Assembly (NCBI GenBank): GCA_002317575.1
Contig: DCIH01000016.1
Location: forward strand, 8,353-24,873
Reading direction: 5' to 3'
DNA from: Verrucomicrobia bacterium UBA1731
GTDB taxonomy: Bacteria > Verrucomicrobiota > Kiritimatiellia > RFP12 > UBA1067
DNA length: 16,521 nucleotides
Part shown: in pieces, positions 7,497-14,771 of the stretch
Layout: each line of letters opens with the position of its first letter
Position numbering within the stretch: the stretch's first letter is position 1
Position numbers and translations under genes: made by a program
Notes under the pieces: model-generated
Seen by the model: only the letters and a program-made list of their open reading frames with translations
What the model was told of the DNA's origin: nothing
The model's database searches: none

Positions 7497-9162
7497 CGGC
7501 GGACTCCTCCATGGAGGTCGATTCGGTCGCCTGGACGCCCATGCGCGCCAGGTTCCACTTGCTCCACTCGGCGCCGAGCGCGTTCGCGGGCAGGGACGCC
7601 AGTTCGTCACGCAGGCGATCGCGCACCATCGTCGCCTGCGCGGCATCGCCGGGCTCGCGTTTCTCGACGTACACGAGCAACCCGCGGCGGTCGCTGGCCG
7701 TGGGGACGAACTCGGAGATCTGGCCGGCCGCGAGTTTCATCGCGGGCATCATCACGTACTGGGAATCGTCGAAGCCGCCGCGGCCGGACATCACGGAGAA
7801 CGTGATGGATGTCGAGACATTGGCGTCGCCGAAGATCTTCGCGTCGAACGCGGCGTCCTTCTTGGCGAGCGCCGCGGCCGCAAGCGCGCGCACCTTCTCG
7901 ACTTCGGCCTTGAAGGCCTTGCGCTGCGCATCCGCCAGCGCGTCGCCGCGGATGACGCCCTTGGCTTCTTCGAACGAGGGAACGTGCGCCGGAACGCGCT
8001 TGGCGATCTCGACGAGATACACCGCATTGGTACCGGCCACGACGCCGTAGCGCAGATCCTCGGATTCGGGATCGATTTCGGCGACGGCCTCGAGGAACCC
8101 GTCGACGCCTGGCAGGAACGCCGAGGGACGGCTCATGAAGCCGGCGACATACTTGCCGCCGTCCACGGAGAAGAGCGGAGACGTCTTGACCGCGCGCTTC
8201 TCTTCGGCCGCGATCTTGTCGAGCCGCGAACCGGCGTTCGTGGCGGCGACCGCGTCCACGGGGTACGCGCGGAACAGCAGATTCGTCTTCATGGCTTCCA
8301 GCGCCGCGATGAGCTGCAGTTCGCGCTCAAGCTGATCCTTGACCTTTTCGAAGGCGATCGTCTCCGTGCCGTTCGTGCCCTTCTTCACCTCCCAGCGGGC
8401 GAGATCGGAGTCGTAACGGTCGTGCATCTCGTCTTCGGCGATCACGAAGGACTTGAGGTACGCCGGATCGTCGGCGGGGAACGCCGCGTACTTCACCGAC
8501 ACGCAGTCGGGCAGCGCAATCGAATTCGTGTTCTCGTCGTAGTAGGCCTTGAGACCGGCGTCGTCGAGCTTCACGTCCGCGGACTTGGCGTCCTTGAACG
8601 ACGCGATGCGCACCGTGAACGTGTCCGTGACATCGTTGATCGCCTGGTCGAGCTCGGCCGGCGACACGAAATCGCCGGATCCCGAAACGACCCAACGGAG
8701 CTTCGCGAGCGTGATGCGGCGCTGCTCGGCCGCCTCGAACATCTCGGGCGTCATGCCGTTCTCGCGCAGCAGGTACTGGTAGGCCATCTGGTTGAAGCGG
8801 CCGCTCTTGTCGGCGAACGCGTTGTTGTGCAGGATGGCGTCGCGCACGTCATCCTCCGTCGCGACGAGGCCGAGCTGCTCGGCCACACGGGCCGCCGCCA
8901 GGCCTTCCCACGCCATGCGGTTCACTGCGACATTCGAAAGATCGCTCGAACGGCGGCCGCGGCCGCGCGCATCCGACGCATAGGCGTCGAAATCGGAGGC
9001 CTTGACGTCTTCGCCGCCCAACTTGCCGGCAGGCGCCCGCCCGTCGCCGCCGCGGTCGCCCGTCAAAAGGAAATCAAATGCGAAAAAGAACGAAATTGCG
9101 ACGGCGAAAACGCCCCAGACCCACTTGTTCTTGATGAGGCGGTTGAAATGATGGATGACCAC
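7471..9162 (-). CDS. Membrane-anchored SurA/PpiD-like periplasmic chaperone
   Basis: Probable folding factor for exported proteins. The 563-residue product has a short cytoplasmic N-terminus (NRLIKNKW), one membrane segment at about 14-33 (VWGVFAVAISFFFAFDFLL) and then a long soluble part, the PpiD arrangement. Residues about 70-200 (MAWEGLAAARVAEQLGLVAT, then QMAYQYLLRENGMTPEMFEA) look like a SurA_N/PpiD chaperone domain. I see no convincing parvulin (PPIC) isomerase motif in the middle or C-terminal part, so catalytic activity is doubtful. The start is GTG at 9162 with AGGA about eight bases upstream; an ATG start is not available near the membrane segment. It lies 57 bases after the secreted protein gene and overlaps dut by 26 bases. 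Confidence is moderate for family and low for exact role. Confidence 0.72.
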   Translation of the reverse strand: MVIHHFNRLIKNKWVWGVFAVAISFFFAFDFLLTGDRGGDGRAPAGKLGGEDVKASDFDAYASDARGRGRRSSDLSNVAVNRMAWEGLAAARVAEQLGLVATEDDVRDAILHNNAFADKSGRFNQMAYQYLLRENGMTPEMFEAAEQRRITLAKLRWVVSGSGDFVSPAELDQAINDVTDTFTVRIASFKDAKSADVKLDDAGLKAYYDENTNSIALPDCVSVKYAAFPADDPAYLKSFVIAEDEMHDRYDSDLARWEVKKGTNGTETIAFEKVKDQLERELQLIAALEAMKTNLLFRAYPVDAVAATNAGSRLDKIAAEEKRAVKTSPLFSVDGGKYVAGFMSRPSAFLPGVDGFLEAVAEIDPESEDLRYGVVAGTNAVYLVEIAKRVPAHVPSFEEAKGVIRGDALADAQRKAFKAEVEKVRALAAAALAKKDAAFDAKIFGDANVSTSITFSVMSGRGGFDDSQYVMMPAMKLAAGQISEFVPTASDRRGLLVYVEKREPGDAAQATMVRDRLRDELASLPANALGAEWSKWNLARMGVQATESTSMEESADDGEVSED

Positions 9163-9219
9163 TTGTGTTTTCCTGTTCTCTGTTTGTTCGTACTGTGTGA
9201 TGAATGAAAATGCCGGAAA

Positions 9220-10416
9220 TCAATACTCTTCGATGTCCTCGGAGGAGGAATCCTCCTTCTCTTCGCCGCCGTCTTCTTCGGAAACCGTCTCCTCGCCGCT
9301 CTCCTCGGTGGTGGCCTGGCCGGACAACAGATCGGCGTTGGCCTTGGCCGCTTCCGCGGCCGCCTTCGCGGCTTTCTGGTCCACGACGAGTTCGCCCGAG
9401 TTGATGTTGTAACGCCCTTCCGCGAACGCACAGCGATTGCGGATCTCGCCCTCGGCGTCCATCGTCATGACCGACACGACGACACGGCCGCCGACCTTCG
9501 CCATCTTGCGCCAGATCTTTACGGAACAACGCGGCGACATGCGGTAATCGAGCACTTTGGGCTCATCCGATGTCTCGCCCGTCGCAAAGTCCTTCTTGCG
9601 GACGATGCCCTGATCGAGCTTCACGCCGAAAATGCCGGACTCGCCACGCAACGACGTGAACAACTTGTCGCTCGTGGTGCGGACCACCAGCCGATCGGCC
9701 GGACGCATCTTGGGAATCTCGTAATGCGCGCCCGACAGGGTCATCTCTCCGGTGATGACGCGAATGTTCGTCTCGTCGCCGTCGGGCAGGGCGGCGTAAT
9801 CGAAGTACGAATCGCCGGCCAAATCGCGACATGTCCAGTTCGGCGCCGCGACCTGGAACAGCCCTTTCGGAAGGTTGCGGGGCAAAATGAGCTTGAAAGC
9901 CCCGGAAATCGGCGTGAGCACGCGGTTTTTCGCGCCGATTTCGATCTCGCGCGTGGTGAACTCCACCGCATTCGTGGCGATGACGCGCGCAACGGTCCCC
10001 AGCACGAAAACAGCCAAAGGACGGCCTTCGTTGCCCGGGTTCACGCGGAACGAGGAACCGTACGGATAGAACTTGCGCTCGACGGCGGCCTTCCAGTCGC
10101 CGCGCGGCTCGCGCACTTCGACGGTGCAGCACGTCATGCGATCCACGCGGAGCAACTGATGGAAATGCTTCTGCGCCTTTTCGGCCGCGGCGTTGGCGCG
10201 CGCCGCCATCTCGTCCAGCGCACCGGCCGCCTGCGCAACCGCATCGGACTTCTGGACCTCGCCGCCGGCCTTCGCCGCATCGGACTCCTGGACCTCGCCG
10301 CCGCCCTCTTCCTGGGACGCCTCTTCCGATTCTTGCGCCACCAGCGGCAAAACGGCACAAAAAGCCGTAAGCGTCATCACGCACGAGACGATCTTGAGCG
10401 GTATGGACTTCTTCAT
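9220..10416 (-). CDS. Unknown secreted protein with low-complexity acidic ends
   Basis: I do not recognise this 398-residue protein. Residues 1-27 form a clear signal peptide (MKKSIPLKIV, hydrophobic core, then LPLVA before QES). Residues 28-65 are acidic and Ala-rich with two copies of GGEVQ(E/K)SDA; 66-90 look helical (possible short coiled coil); 95-345 form a beta-rich body, for example RVITGEMTLSGAHYEI (219-234). That section faintly recalls FecR-like beta folds but I cannot support the assignment. The tail 347-398 is an Ala-rich helix followed by a very acidic run. The frame is open to 10473, but the ATG at 10416 gives the signal peptide and has AGGAG upstream. It is the first gene of the unit with the PpiD-like chaperone, so an envelope role is likely. 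Confidence 0.75.
   Translation of the reverse strand: MKKSIPLKIVSCVMTLTAFCAVLPLVAQESEEASQEEGGGEVQESDAAKAGGEVQKSDAVAQAAGALDEMAARANAAAEKAQKHFHQLLRVDRMTCCTVEVREPRGDWKAAVERKFYPYGSSFRVNPGNEGRPLAVFVLGTVARVIATNAVEFTTREIEIGAKNRVLTPISGAFKLILPRNLPKGLFQVAAPNWTCRDLAGDSYFDYAALPDGDETNIRVITGEMTLSGAHYEIPKMRPADRLVVRTTSDKLFTSLRGESGIFGVKLDQGIVRKKDFATGETSDEPKVLDYRMSPRCSVKIWRKMAKVGGRVVVSVMTMDAEGEIRNRCAFAEGRYNINSGELVVDQKAAKAAAEAAKANADLLSGQATTEESGEETVSEEDGGEEKEDSSSEDIEEY
10241..10302. repeat. Imperfect 36-base tandem repeat in the secreted protein gene
   Basis: The 26-base segments 10241-10266 and 10277-10302 agree at 25 of 26 positions and are offset by 36 bases, so the unit is twelve codons. It encodes the repeated GGEVQ(E/K)SDA segments just after the signal peptide. 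Confidence 0.85.
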
Positions 10417-10430
10417 GGGCGCACTTCTCC

Positions 10431-10473
10431 TTCTTGAAGCGCACATTTTACGCTTTTCCGCGCCAAAAATCAA
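10431..10473 (-). promoter_or_regulatory. Promoter for the secreted protein-chaperone-dut-def unit
   Basis: On the minus strand, TTGATT at 10468-10473 (4 of 6 to the -35 consensus), a 17-base spacer, and TAAAAT at 10445-10450 (5 of 6 to the -10 consensus) lie in the 69-base gap between the dehydrogenase stop (10486) and the ATG at 10416. An AGGAG ribosome site follows about ten bases before the ATG. No T-tailed hairpin was seen for the dehydrogenase. Confidence 0.6.
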
Positions 10474-10485
10474 GCCCGACGCTCG

Positions 10486-11259
10486 TTAGCGGTCGCTGTC
10501 GATCTTCGAGAGGTCGCCGTTGATCGTGATGCCGCCGTCCGCCACCACGATCGCGCCGTTCACGTAGCTCGACTCGTCGGACGCTAGGAAAAGCGCGATT
10601 TTCGCGATCTCTTCGGGCGTGCCGTAACGGCGCAACGGCGTGCGAAGCTTCAGGAAGCGCTCTTCGTCGAAGGACGAGTTCTCGGGATTCGACTGGCGCA
10701 TCATCGGCGTCATGATCGCCGCCGGCGAGATGCAGTTCGTGCGAATGCCGTAGCGTCCGTACTCGGCCGCCAGCGATTTCGTGAGCTGGACGATCGCCCC
10801 CTTCGTGGCCGTGTAGGCGTCGCAATCCGGAATGCCGATCTGCGCCGCCGAGGACCCGGTGTTGACGATCGATCCGCCGCCCGCCTTGATCATCGTGGGG
10901 ATGGCGTACTTCGCGAAGAGGAACACGGACTTGAGGTTCACGGCGATGACGCGGTCCCAGTCCTCCTCGGAAATCTCGGTGAGCCGGTTGTCGTGCCCCA
11001 CCCAGAAGATGCCCGCGTTGTTGTACAGGACGTCCACCGTGCCGCAGGCGGCCACCGCCGCCTGCACGTCCGCGGACTTCGACACGTCGCACGTCACGAA
11101 CGTCGCGCCGATTTCCTTCGCGGCCGCCTCGCCCTTTTCCGCGTTGATGTCCGCGATCACCACGCGGGCGCCCTCCGCCGCGAAGAGCTTCGCGCCCTCG
11201 AACCCGATGCCCTGCGCGCCGCCCGTGACGAGCGCCGTCTTCCCTTCCAGTCGCTTCAT
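10486..11259 (-). CDS. Short-chain dehydrogenase/reductase, NAD-type
   Basis: Classical SDR oxidoreductase of 257 residues, probably acting on a sugar or polyol. Visible: TGGAQGIG (12-19) cofactor loop; D37 at the end of the second strand (VVIADIN), which favours NAD over NADP; NNAG (80-83); catalytic S136, Y149 and K153 (YTATK); and a late SPAAIMTPM segment. The family name of the substrate cannot be read from sequence. A TTG at 11274 would add five residues, but the ATG at 11259 matches the family start and is preceded by a GAAGG ribosome-like sequence within the heptamer spacer. It lies 18 bases after the transketolase C half, so it belongs to that operon; a linked sugar oxidation or reduction step is inferred. 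The stop is TAA. Confidence 0.9.
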   Translation of the reverse strand: MKRLEGKTALVTGGAQGIGFEGAKLFAAEGARVVIADINAEKGEAAAKEIGATFVTCDVSKSADVQAAVAACGTVDVLYNNAGIFWVGHDNRLTEISEEDWDRVIAVNLKSVFLFAKYAIPTMIKAGGGSIVNTGSSAAQIGIPDCDAYTATKGAIVQLTKSLAAEYGRYGIRTNCISPAAIMTPMMRQSNPENSSFDEERFLKLRTPLRRYGTPEEIAKIALFLASDESSYVNGAIVVADGGITINGDLSKIDSDR

Positions 11260-11277
11260 GCCTTCAACCTTCAACTT
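11260..11277 (-). repeat. Heptamer-repeat spacer before the dehydrogenase
   Basis: The 18-base gap reads, on the coding strand, AAG, then TTGAAGG twice, then C before the ATG. The same heptamer fills the longer spacer at 12211-12255, and it may supply the ribosome site. Confidence 0.6.
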
Positions 11278-12210
11278 TCACTTGCCGAGCGCTTCGCGCA
11301 CGGCCTTCTTGATGCCCGTCGGCCCGATGCCGTACTCTTCGCAGAGCCAGCGCTGGCAGCCGATCTTCGTGACGTACACGTCGGGGAGTCCGAGGCGTTT
11401 GAATGTGACGCCCGAAAGTCCTTCGTCGCAGAGGACTTCCGCCACGGCCGAACCGACGCCGCCCGTCAGGTTGTGCTCCTCGACGACCACGATCGCGCCC
11501 GTTTCCTTCGCGGCCTTCACGATCGCTTCGCGGTCGATCGGCTTGATGGAGTAAAGCGAGACGAGACGGCACGAAATGCCGCTTTCCTTTTCGAGTTCCT
11601 CCACGGCCTGCTTGGCGTCCACGCCGATCGTGCCGGCGAAGAACACCGTCGCGTCCTTTCCGTCGCGGATCATCGAACTGCCGCCGATGTGGAAGTCGGC
11701 GACGTCCTTGCCGTCGTGCAGGTCGGGCTCGTTCTTGTAGCCGCAGCGGAAATACACCGGACCCTTGTAATCCATCATCGCGTACGTCGCCGCGCGCGTC
11801 TCCGCGCCGTCGGAAGGCACCAGCACCACCATGTTCGGCAAGGCGCGCATGATCGCGATGTCCTCCGTGGAGTGGTGGCTCATGCCGAGTTCGCCGTAGG
11901 CGACGCCGCCGCCGATGATCACGATCTTCACGTCCGCGTCGTGGTAGCACACGTCGTTGCGGATCTGCTCCAGACACCGCAGCGTGGGGAAGTTCGCGAT
12001 GGAGTAGGTGATGGCGGTGTTGCCGCTCATCGCCACGCCGCACGCGACGCCCGTCATGTTCTGTTCCGCGACGCCGCAGTTGATGAAGCGCTCGGGAAAC
12101 GTGTTCGCAAACGGCTCGATTTCGCCGTAGCCGATGTCGGCAAGAATCATGTAGACGTCTTTCCGCTTTTCGGCGATCTTCAAAAGCTCCTGATTGAAAA
12201 TCTTTCTCAT
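11278..12210 (-). CDS. Transketolase, C-terminal half subunit
   Basis: Pyrimidine-binding plus C-terminal domains of a split transketolase, 310 residues; it works with the N half encoded just upstream. Signatures: FINCGVAEQNMTGVACGVAM (42-61) with catalytic E49 that activates the thiamine ring, GMSHHSTEDIAIMRALPNM (109-127), VPSDGAET (131-138) and EEHNLTGGVGSAVAE in the C-terminal domain. The start ATG at 12210 has GGAG nine bases upstream. The split form is common in anaerobes and also occurs in dedicated sugar pathways, such as sulfoquinovose or apiose breakdown and capsule sugar synthesis, so the exact donor and acceptor remain open. Confidence 0.92.
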   Translation of the reverse strand: MRKIFNQELLKIAEKRKDVYMILADIGYGEIEPFANTFPERFINCGVAEQNMTGVACGVAMSGNTAITYSIANFPTLRCLEQIRNDVCYHDADVKIVIIGGGVAYGELGMSHHSTEDIAIMRALPNMVVLVPSDGAETRAATYAMMDYKGPVYFRCGYKNEPDLHDGKDVADFHIGGSSMIRDGKDATVFFAGTIGVDAKQAVEELEKESGISCRLVSLYSIKPIDREAIVKAAKETGAIVVVEEHNLTGGVGSAVAEVLCDEGLSGVTFKRLGLPDVYVTKIGCQRWLCEEYGIGPTGIKKAVREALGK

Positions 12211-12255
12211 GGTTTCAACTCCAAACCTTCAACGTTCAACCTTCACCCGTTTCGA
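12211..12255 (-). repeat. Heptamer-repeat spacer between transketolase halves
   Basis: Read on the coding strand, the 45-base gap contains a run in 7-base register: (G)TGAAGG, TTGAACG, TTGAAGG, TTTGGAG, TTGAAAC, then C and the ATG. The fourth unit carries GGAG and could be the ribosome site. Similar units occur at 11260-11277. Confidence 0.65.
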
Positions 12256-13077
12256 TCACAGGGCCTCGACTTCGGCGAGCGCCTTGTCGCGGAGCTCTTC
12301 CGTAAGCCCGCCGTAGTGCCACTTGTAGTCGTTCTCCATGAAGGAAACGCCCTTGCCCTTCACCGTGCGGAAGATGACGGCGGAGGGTTTCCCCTTTTCG
12401 AGCGGCAGCTTGGAAAGCGCGGCCTCGACGGCGGCCGGATCGTGGCCGTCGGCCTCGATCGCCTTCCAGCCGAACATCTCGAGCTTCGGACCGAGCTTTT
12501 CGAGGTCGATGATGTCCTCGGAATTGCCCAGCGCCTGCAGACGGTTGTAGTCCACGAGCATCGTGAGGTTGTCCCAGTGGTGCTGGCCCGCGAGCATGAT
12601 CGCCTCCCACGTGGAACCCTCGTTGAGGTCGCCGTCGGAGCTCATGAGGAAGATGCGGTAATCGGCGCCGTCGCGCTTCGCCGCCATCGCCATGCCGCAC
12701 GCCACGGGCAGTCCGTGTCCGAGCGAACCCGTGGAGAACTCCACGCCGGGGATGTGGTGCGAGATGTGGCCGGAAAGCTTGCCGTCGTCGCAATAGTAGC
12801 GGTCGAGCCAGTCCATCGGGAAAAAGCCCTCTTCCGCGAGGCACGCGAGAAGCGCGGCGCCGCCGTGGCCCTTGGAAAGCAGGAAGCGGTCGCGCTCGGA
12901 CCACTTGGGATTCTTCGGATCCACCTTGAGGATCTTCTTGTAGAGGACGGGGTAGATGTCCGCCGTGGAAAGCATCGAGCCGATGTGGCCCGACTTGCCG
13001 GCGCAGACCATGCGCAAGACGTGCTTGCGGATCTTTTTCGCAAGCGCCTTGCATTCGGAAAGTTCGCTGTCAGTCAT
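12256..13077 (-). CDS. Transketolase, N-terminal half subunit
   Basis: Thiamine-diphosphate-binding half of a split transketolase, 273 residues. Signatures: GKSGHIGSMLSTADIY (27-42), LSKGHGGAALLACL (67-80), GSLGHGL (117-123), the metal-diphosphate motif SSDGDLNEGSTWEA (146-159; the usual GDGE becomes SDGD) and VDYNRLQ (175-181). With the C half it should transfer two-carbon ketol units between sugar phosphates or related sugars. The ATG at 13077 has AAGGGA seven bases upstream, and it is the first gene of a three-gene operon with the C half and an SDR. Pentose phosphate function is the default reading; a dedicated sugar pathway is equally possible given the SDR. Confidence 0.92.
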   Translation of the reverse strand: MTDSELSECKALAKKIRKHVLRMVCAGKSGHIGSMLSTADIYPVLYKKILKVDPKNPKWSERDRFLLSKGHGGAALLACLAEEGFFPMDWLDRYYCDDGKLSGHISHHIPGVEFSTGSLGHGLPVACGMAMAAKRDGADYRIFLMSSDGDLNEGSTWEAIMLAGQHHWDNLTMLVDYNRLQALGNSEDIIDLEKLGPKLEMFGWKAIEADGHDPAAVEAALSKLPLEKGKPSAVIFRTVKGKGVSFMENDYKWHYGGLTEELRDKALAEVEAL

Positions 13078-13106
13078 GGATTTCCCTTTCGAAAACGGTT
13101 TGCGGG

Positions 13107-13136
13107 ATTATACCCGACCCGAGCCCCTGTTGGCAA
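13107..13136 (-). promoter_or_regulatory. Promoter of the split transketolase operon
   Basis: On the minus strand TTGCCA at 13131-13136 (5 of 6), an 18-base spacer and a perfect TATAAT at 13107-13112, thirty bases before the ATG at 13077. It is the strongest consensus promoter of the minus-strand units. Confidence 0.75.
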
Positions 13137-13219
13137 GTGCTTCGCCCTTCTGGATACGGCCCACGCATTTGAAATTCGGGAACGTTCCGGTCAGACCCCA
13201 TTGAGGCGATACGCCTGGC
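13137..13219. other. Spacer after the ATPase gene with small palindromes
   Basis: This gap holds a 5-bp hairpin AGGCG-ATA-CGCCT at 13204-13216 right after the ATPase stop (no T-run, so only a weak terminator candidate), a perfect 10-base palindrome GGAACGTTCC at 13179-13188, and the string GGTCAGACCCCATTG at 13189-13203. It marks the border between the house-keeping operons and the accessory region. No gene was seen. Confidence 0.4.
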
Positions 13220-14539
13220 TCAACTCATGCCGGCCGTCACCCCGGATAGGATCGTCTTGTCCAGAAGGAACGGTATGACGCCGACGAAGGATATCCCGTC
13301 CTCGTCCGTATAGAACGGCTGGTCACCTCCAACGACCACGAGTTTGCGGAATGCATCCCGCGTCTTGCGCAGCGAGAACGTCTCCTGTCTGCGCTTCTCG
13401 TCATCCGGAATGTCGAACGCGCTCTGGATGTACAGCTTCTCGAACCCCGTATTGACCACGAAGTCAATTTCATACTGACGCGTTTCGCGCTTGCCGTCCC
13501 CCGCGGCAACCTTGACCTCGATCACTCCGACATCCACGCTGTAGCCGCGGGCGACGAGCTCGTTGTAGATGACGTTCTCCATCAGGTGCGTCTTCTCCGT
13601 CTGTCGGTAGTTGAGCCGCGCGTTGCGCAACCCGACGTCTTCGGCGTACCACTTGCTCGGATACTGCATGTAGCGCCGACCCTTGATGTCATAGCGCTCG
13701 GCCTTGGCAAACAGATACGACTGCGTCAGGAACTTGAGGTACTGCTGAACCGTATGCACGTCGGGCTTGCCACCCCTTTCGGTCGACAGCGTGTTCGCCA
13801 CCTTGGTCGGATTCGTCAGACTGCCCGTCGAACTCATCAGCGCATCCGTCAGCAGGCCGAGAACGTAATCGTCCCGCAGGTTGTTGTGTTCGACGATGTC
13901 CTTGAAGTAAAGCGTCTTGAAGAGTCCGACCAAGTAATCCCGACGATCGGCATCCGTCTTCTTGAGCACGGCCTCCGGCATCCCGCCGTAGACGAGGTAT
14001 TGGTTCCAGGCCTTATACTCGCTCAGCCCGCTCGCCTTGAAGTATTCGGAGAAGGTGAGGGGATGCAGCCGGATCACCTCGCCACGGTCTCGGAAATGCG
14101 TGGCAACCTCGTCAGACAGCATCTTCGAGTTGGATCCGGTGACGTAAAGGTCGACGCCGGGAATCTTCATGAGTCCGTTCAACACGTCATAGAACGTGAT
14201 CTTGACCTTCGAGCCCTCGACAACGGACTCGACTTCCTCGCACATCTGAATCTCGTCAATGAGGACATAGCGCGCACCCTTCAATCGCGAAACCTTGCCC
14301 CGAACATAGGCCGACAGTCTGCGGGGATCCCGCAGTTCCTCGAACTCGTCGGAATCAAGGGCGATCTCGACTATGTGAGAACATCTGACACCGGCAGAAA
14401 GAAGATGTTCCTTGAAGAGGTTAAAGAGGAGATAGCTCTTGCCGCAACGACGAATGCCAGTGATGACCTTGACGTAACCGTCATTCTTCGCCGAAACCAC
14501 CTTCTCCAAATACATGTCTCTCGAAACTTGACGCACCAT
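13220..14539 (-). CDS. AAA_14/DUF4143 family ATPase
   Basis: P-loop ATPase of the AAA_14 plus DUF4143 architecture (PF13173, PF13635), an abundant but poorly understood accessory family of anaerobes and gut bacteria. In the 439-residue product Walker A is GIRRCGKS (28-35), Walker B is YVLIDEIQ (91-98), DLYVTGSNSKML is the sensor-like strand, FSEYFKASGL follows the ATPase domain, and the C-terminal half with KWYAEDVGLRNARL, MENVIYNELVARGY and YEIDFVV has a DUF4143 nuclease-like look. The frame is open to 14575, but only the ATG at 14539 has a ribosome site (GGAG five bases upstream) and gives the usual N-terminus RDMYLEKV. The predicted promoter also supports this start. Neighbours are toxin-antitoxin genes; a defence or addiction role is speculative. 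Confidence 0.88.
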   Translation of the reverse strand: MVRQVSRDMYLEKVVSAKNDGYVKVITGIRRCGKSYLLFNLFKEHLLSAGVRCSHIVEIALDSDEFEELRDPRRLSAYVRGKVSRLKGARYVLIDEIQMCEEVESVVEGSKVKITFYDVLNGLMKIPGVDLYVTGSNSKMLSDEVATHFRDRGEVIRLHPLTFSEYFKASGLSEYKAWNQYLVYGGMPEAVLKKTDADRRDYLVGLFKTLYFKDIVEHNNLRDDYVLGLLTDALMSSTGSLTNPTKVANTLSTERGGKPDVHTVQQYLKFLTQSYLFAKAERYDIKGRRYMQYPSKWYAEDVGLRNARLNYRQTEKTHLMENVIYNELVARGYSVDVGVIEVKVAAGDGKRETRQYEIDFVVNTGFEKLYIQSAFDIPDDEKRRQETFSLRKTRDAFRKLVVVGGDQPFYTDEDGISFVGVIPFLLDKTILSGVTAGMS

Positions 14540-14587
14540 TCTCACTCCAATCTTATCCGACATGTCCACTAACATTGGAACGAGAAT

Positions 14588-14616
14588 ACTTTACCAGATT
14601 TCCTCAAGGACGGCAA
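14588..14616 (-). promoter_or_regulatory. Possible promoter of the ATPase gene
   Basis: On the minus strand TTGCCG at 14611-14616, a 17-base spacer and TAAAGT at 14588-14593 (4 of 6 each). Transcription would begin near 14580, leaving a roughly 40-base leader before the ATG at 14539 and making the upstream ATG at 14575 unlikely. Confidence 0.45.
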
Positions 14617-14636
14617 CGGGGGTAGGCGGTCATGCT

Positions 14637-14692
14637 GTAATGTTAGTCGGTTGCGCGGCTCGTTTCTCGCCGCGAACCGACTAACCCATTAC
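14637..14692. repeat. Long imperfect inverted repeat in the divergent gap
   Basis: Outer arms GTAAT (14637-14641) and ATTAC (14688-14692), main arms GTTAGTCGGTT (14642-14652) and AACCGACTAAC (14675-14685), inner arms CGCGGC (14654-14659) and GCCGCG (14669-14674), with loop TCGTTTCTC. This gives 22 base pairs interrupted by one unpaired G (14653) and a two-base CC bulge (14686-14687). No T-run follows on either side, so it is not a typical intrinsic terminator. It lies between the ATPase promoter and the first toxin-antitoxin promoter. It may be an operator, a mobile-element remnant or a palindromic repeat. Confidence 0.85.
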
Positions 14693-14732
14693 CGGCCATC
14701 CGCCATTTATCCCGCACATCACACCAGAATTA

Positions 14733-14762
14733 TGGTATACTGCACCCAATTTCACGAAAGGA
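14733..14762 (+). promoter_or_regulatory. Extended -10 promoter and ribosome site of toxin-antitoxin module 1
   Basis: TGG followed by TATACT at 14736-14741 forms an extended -10 element; no good -35 box is seen at the right distance. GTATAC at 14735-14740 is a self-complementary hexamer overlapping it, a possible part of an antitoxin operator. AAGGA at 14758-14762 lies nine bases before the ATG at 14772. Confidence 0.55.
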
Positions 14763-14771
14763 CTCGTACAA

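Noticed and set aside
7216..9207. Long plus-strand open frame opposite the chaperone gene (663 codons)
   Set aside because: Composition is typical of an antisense frame in high-GC DNA, while the minus strand has a signal-anchored protein with a good ribosome site.
13177..13216. Small palindromes after the ATPase gene as a mobile-element end
   Set aside because: No matching partner was found in the window and no transposase is present, so I kept it only as a spacer note.
10993..13278. Long plus-strand open frame opposite the transketolase operon (761 codons)
   Set aside because: It crosses three recognised minus-strand genes and their spacers; no motif is seen in its product.
14540..14575. 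Upstream ATG codons at 14575 and 14563 as starts of the ATPase
   Set aside because: Neither has a ribosome site, the first lies almost at the predicted transcription start, and the ATG at 14539 has GGAG five bases upstream.
14637..14692. The inverted repeat as an integron attC site, given nearby toxin-antitoxin genes
   Set aside because: The end motifs are GTTAGTC on the left and GACTAAC on the right, which is the wrong order for attC (RYYYAAC to GTTRRRY), and no integrase is visible.
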